DNA of 64,000 nucleotides from NCBI RefSeq assembly GCF_036323735.1, contig NC_086040.1, positions 4,740,568 to 4,804,567 of the forward strand, read 5' to 3'. This stretch comes from Rattus norvegicus (taxonomy: Eukaryota; Chordata; Mammalia; Rodentia; Muridae). Positions 60,527 through 64,000 of the stretch are shown here, piece after piece (positions within the stretch are counted from its first letter, which is position 1; each line of letters starts with the position of its first letter). A model generated the notes under the pieces. That model searched no databases. It was given only the letters and a program-made list of their open reading frames with translations, and was not told where the DNA came from. The translations under genes were made by a program, and so were the position numbers.

Positions 60527-61020
60527 AATTGATATTCTTACACAAATTATTTTTCTAATAAATGTAGTAAACAAAATACTCCCATACAACCAGTAATATA
60601 CTTTTAGTTAAGTTCATATTAAATTCAAACTTCCACTCTAGAAATAGTCTTATTAATTAGTCTATTATTACTTTGGAAGGAATAAAAGAGAATATGGATT
60701 GTGTTGGGTAGCAGGAAGCAATCAGAAGCATCAACCTCTTTGTGGTAATCTAATAGATATGAATTTCATTTATTCCATGAATGTTTATACAAGATTCTTC
60801 CCTTTTTATATACCCAGTCTCTTGATTTGTTTCCGGATATCACAGATTCCATAATGGTTGGACTAAAAGGTGTTTACTATGTCATGATAATAAACTTAGT
60901 CTTCGAAATTCCCTGTTTGTTGCTACCTCTGAATAAGGAAGTTTGAATCAGATCATGCAACTTGACTCCAAAGATATGTCATCCTTCTTTAATTAGCATT
61001 TGCACACTTTTCTCCATAAT
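60527..61020. other. Intergenic DNA, nothing recognised
   Basis: No gene or named repeat is seen. Confidence 0.5.
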
Positions 61021-61024
61021 ACCT

Positions 61025-61115
61025 TATCTTACGCAGAGTTTATATTGCTGTTATGAAATACCATGACCAAAGGGAAAAATGAAAGTTGGGGAAGAAAGTG
61101 TTTATTTTAGTTTAA
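61025..61115 (+). repeat. Old rodent interspersed repeat fragment, family unsure
   Basis: TATATTGCTGTTATGAAATA, CCATGACCAAAGGGAAAAAT and GGGGAAGAAAGTGTTTATTT match the start of a common rodent repeat, the reverse of the element at 11100-11345. The family is not named. Confidence 0.45.
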
Positions 61116-61866
61116 ATTTTCTTTTTTTAAATATTACTTAATTGAATTTTAGAATCCAGATTTCATCCCTATCCCAGCCAATACTCTGACTGTTCTACAT
61201 CCCATACCTACTCCCCTCATATCCATCTGAATGAAGCTTTCTCCCACTCCACCCCAGTCTACCAGACCTCTCCACTCCCTGGGGAGTCAAGTATCTTGAC
61301 TGTTATGTGCATCTTCTCTTTCTGTGTCCAGAACCAGCACAACAGTCTTAGAGGCCTCATTTTACCTGGTGCATGATATCATATTGATGGGCTCAGTGTC
61401 TGAAAGAAACACTAGGTTCCACGTTAGTTAACACTGCTAGTCTTCCTACAGGATTGCTCCCCTCCTCAGCTTTCTCCAGCTTTTCCCTAGTTCGACCACA
61501 AGGCTCAGCAGCTTCTGTTCATTGAATGAGTATAATTGTCTGTATATGACTCTTTCAGATGCTTTTTGGGTCTTTCAGAAGGCAGTCATATCAGGTCCGT
61601 TTTGTGAACTTGACAAAGCATGAGTAATAGTGTCAGGCCTTGGGGGCCTCTACTAATCTGATTCCCAGATATGGTGGGTCACTGGAATTTCTTTTTCTCA
61701 GGCTCTTCTCTGGTTTTGTCCCTGAAGTTCTGTCAGAGAGCAACAAATATGGGTCAGAGATTTGATTTTTGGATGGCAACCTTATCCCTCACTTGAGGCT
61801 CTCTTTTCCTCCTAGAGGTAGTCTCTACAAGTTCCCTTTCCCCACTCCTGGACATTTCACTGAGTC
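61116..61866 (-). mobile_element. Old Lx-type LINE-1 3' UTR
   Basis: The reverse complement of the 3' UTR of an old LINE-1. Plus-strand blocks CCAGACCTCTCCACTCCCTG, AATAGTGTCAGGCCTTGGGG and GGTGGGTCACTGGAATTTCT are diagnostic. No coding sequence is present. The same 3' UTR type is at 12790-13110. Confidence 0.75.
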
Positions 61867-62104
61867 ATGATAGTCTTTTACCTCTCAGGTCTCTGGAATA
61901 TTCTAGAGCCACCCCCCACCTCCAACCTTTTAGCTCCTGAATTGCCTGTTTCCATTCAATCTGATGGCACTCAGTACTCCCCACCAATACCTGACCATGT
62001 TCTCCTCTTTCCCTTACTGTTTCCTTTCTCACCCAGGTCCCTCACTCTTCGCTCCTGAGATTCATTTCTTCTCCCTATCAAGTAGGATTGAGATTCATCT
62101 TTGG

Positions 62105-62661
62105 ATGTTCAGCTTGTTAAACTTTATTTATCCTTTTATAAAAATTGGATATTTTTGTTTACATTTTAAATATGATACACTTTTCCTGTTTTCCAGTCAT
62201 AAGACTCCTATCCCTTCCCCCACCAGTTCTTCTATAAGGGTGTTCCCCCTCACCAACCATTCCCTTTCTGAGCACCCACTGACATTCCCCTACACTGGGG
62301 GTTCCAGCTTTGGTAGGCCTAAGATCTTCTCCTCCCATTGATGTCCTACAAGGCCATTCTTTGCTACATATGCAGTTGTAGCCATAGTTCTGTCCATGTA
62401 CAGTCTTTGAATATTGGTTTAGTACCAGAAAGCTATGGGTCATTGTCACTGTTGTTCTTATGGTCTTGAAAGCCCATTCAGTCCTGGTAATCCTTTCTCC
62501 AAATTTACTAATAAGAGGTTAGTTTGCATTCCATTGATTTGCCAATAACTTTCACATCTGTAATTGGCATGCTCTACCTGCGTCTCTCAGGAAAGATCCA
62601 TATCTGTTTCCTGGCAACATACACTTCTTAACATCATCAATCTTATGGAGTTTTGTGGCAG

Positions 62662-62662
<1 letters not shown>
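62105..62662 (-). mobile_element. LINE-1 3' UTR, minus strand, beside the duplicated segment
   Basis: The same LINE-1 3' UTR type as the left part of 33159-35192 (shared blocks TTCTATAAGGGTGTTCCCCC-like, CATCAATCTTAT.GAGTTTTG and CTGCGTCTCTCAGGAAAGAT). It stops at the (CTAT)n tract, in the same place where the other copy has a short TATATATAT. Confidence 0.8.
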
Positions 62663-62728
<66 letters not shown>

Positions 62729-62791
62729 ATATATATATGTATGTATATATATATATATATGTATATATATGTATATATATATATATATATG
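62663..62791. repeat. (CTAT)n-(TA/TATG)n compound microsatellite
   Basis: About 16 CTAT units followed by TA and TATG units up to the border of the duplicated segment. Confidence 0.97.
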
Positions 62792-62797
62792 GTGGCT

Positions 62798-63282
62798 CCT
62801 ACAGCTATGTCGTTAGTTGGAATTTTAGGATGGATTCTGTGCAACTAGTTCAAAAATGTAGAATCAGCAAAGTCCTGTGTGAATCAGACTCCCTCCTGTA
62901 TTTATGAACCTATTGAAGTTGAGGTTTCTCTGGACATCAAGACATACCTCTTCCTCCCCATCCTCCTGAGACTTGTGTTTGGCCTGAGAAAGAATCATGG
63001 TATAACCTCCAAAACCCTTAAGTCTGGCCATGGGAAGAGGAAGGTAGATATTATTGAACTGATATGTAATGGGACTAGACATCTGCATTCCACAGTCCAT
63101 GACATCCTTTGCTTTACTGCTGTCTCATAATTTTTGGATAAAATAAGGATTTGGAACTTGATCATTTCAAGTAGGTACACAATATTTACACTGTTATATT
63201 CACTCTATAACTGGGCACGCTTTGTTGCTTATTAATTGCAAAAAATGGAATTGCAAAAAAGAATTTTTGAGTACACATTCAG

Positions 63283-63335
<53 letters not shown>

Positions 63336-64000
63336 AAGTCTCCTATAAGGAAAGTACAATACCAAAATGAAATACAATATTCAATCAATTAAAGGTCTGT
63401 AGGGAAAATACTGTTCTTTGGGAAACAGAGAAAACCTAGGAAATTGAAGTGTATGTCACAGGAATGGATCTGAGAATAGAATTATTATCCAGAATAAACT
63501 CCTCCAGCCCATGTTGCTAGACCTTTTCTACCCATGCCAAGTTCCTGATTAACTTTCTCCATTAAGAGCATGAAACCACTAATGAAGGAAAAAAAAGCCA
63601 CTAGCTTTAGAGATATGGAGTACTTAAAGGTTTCCCCTATGTCACAGGAGACATACTTGGAAAAGGCACGCTTGTATCTGGTCAATGTAAGGAAAGCTGT
63701 TCAGCATGTAGACCATGGCATTTCTCAGAGACATTATCATTAGGCCCTATCTTCTTCTATGATGTCACAAGTGTTCTCGTGACTGCAACAGCCTCTCATA
63801 TATTCCTTCCGTACCTTTAGGATTTACTAATTGGCCTCTAATTCAAGTAAACATCAATTTGGGAGGGTGAACAAACAGGATGAAAAGATCAGATATGGGG
63901 AGAACAAAGGAAGCTGGCCTTCTGTCTTGATATAAAAAAGGGGAAGAAATACATGGTCTTTGTTACAACTCAGTGAGTACTTGGTAGGGATTTAGTGGGA
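62798..64000 (+). repeat. Copy 2 of the 1.2-kb duplicated segment, runs off the window
   Basis: Same order and orientation as 31565-32715. It adds a (TA)n expansion at 63285-63334 where copy 1 has only a single ATATGTATAA. The last bases still align (CTCAGTGAGTACTTGGTAGG against CTCAGTGAGTACCGGATAGG in copy 1), so the homology continues beyond 64000. The minus-strand open frame at 63485-63685 is not conserved in frame with copy 1 (32206-32427), which argues against a coding role. Confidence 0.72.
63285..63334. repeat. (TA)n microsatellite in duplicated segment copy 2
   Basis: About 24 AT units with one CATA interruption, absent from copy 1. Confidence 0.96.

Overview
This window looks like mammalian, gene-poor, AT-rich intergenic DNA from a murine rodent, most likely rat. 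The reasons are six ID-family SINEs of the rat type, several murine LINE-1 copies, a B2/B3-type SINE and dense (CA)n, (TC)n and (TATC)n microsatellites. Species is an inference from repeat content. I see no intact protein-coding gene, no rRNA, no functional tRNA and no CRISPR array.

Layout. 1-2.1 kb: AT-rich DNA with no gene. 2.1-8.84 kb (+): a type-2 vomeronasal receptor (V2R, family C GPCR) pseudogene in which all six exons and all five GT-AG introns can be placed, but the reading frame is broken in five of the six exons. 8.8-14 kb: old repeat fragments. 14.07-14.5 kb: a solo LTR with an 11-bp perfect terminal palindrome. 14.6-21.2 kb (+): two LINE-1 copies head to tail. About 24.1-31.4 kb (+): a decayed class I (gammaretrovirus-like) endogenous retrovirus with gag and pol relics, split by two later LINE-1 insertions that each left a readable target-site duplication. 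31.6-32.7 kb: a 1.2-kb segment with a diverged second copy at 62.8-64.0 kb. 33.2-35.2 kb (-): an old LINE-1 with a solo LTR inserted in it. 39.06-39.24 kb (-): an unidentified exon-like ORF. 44.9-45.5 kb (-): a LINE-1 3' end, followed by a processed pseudogene of glutaredoxin-1 (Glrx) at about 45.5-46.2 kb. 48.3-52.9 kb: three LINE-1 fragments in alternating orientation, one carrying a 240-bp compound microsatellite. 52.9-64 kb: AT-rich DNA with two ID elements, LINE-1 3' ends and large microsatellites.

Nothing here works together as a pathway. The interest is archaeological: a degenerate chemosensory receptor beside layered retroelements, where nesting and target-site duplications give a relative order of events. 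I found no convincing undescribed biological system. The items most worth following are the paired 1.2-kb segments, the exon-like ORF near 39.1 kb, and the well-preserved splice structure of the V2R relic.
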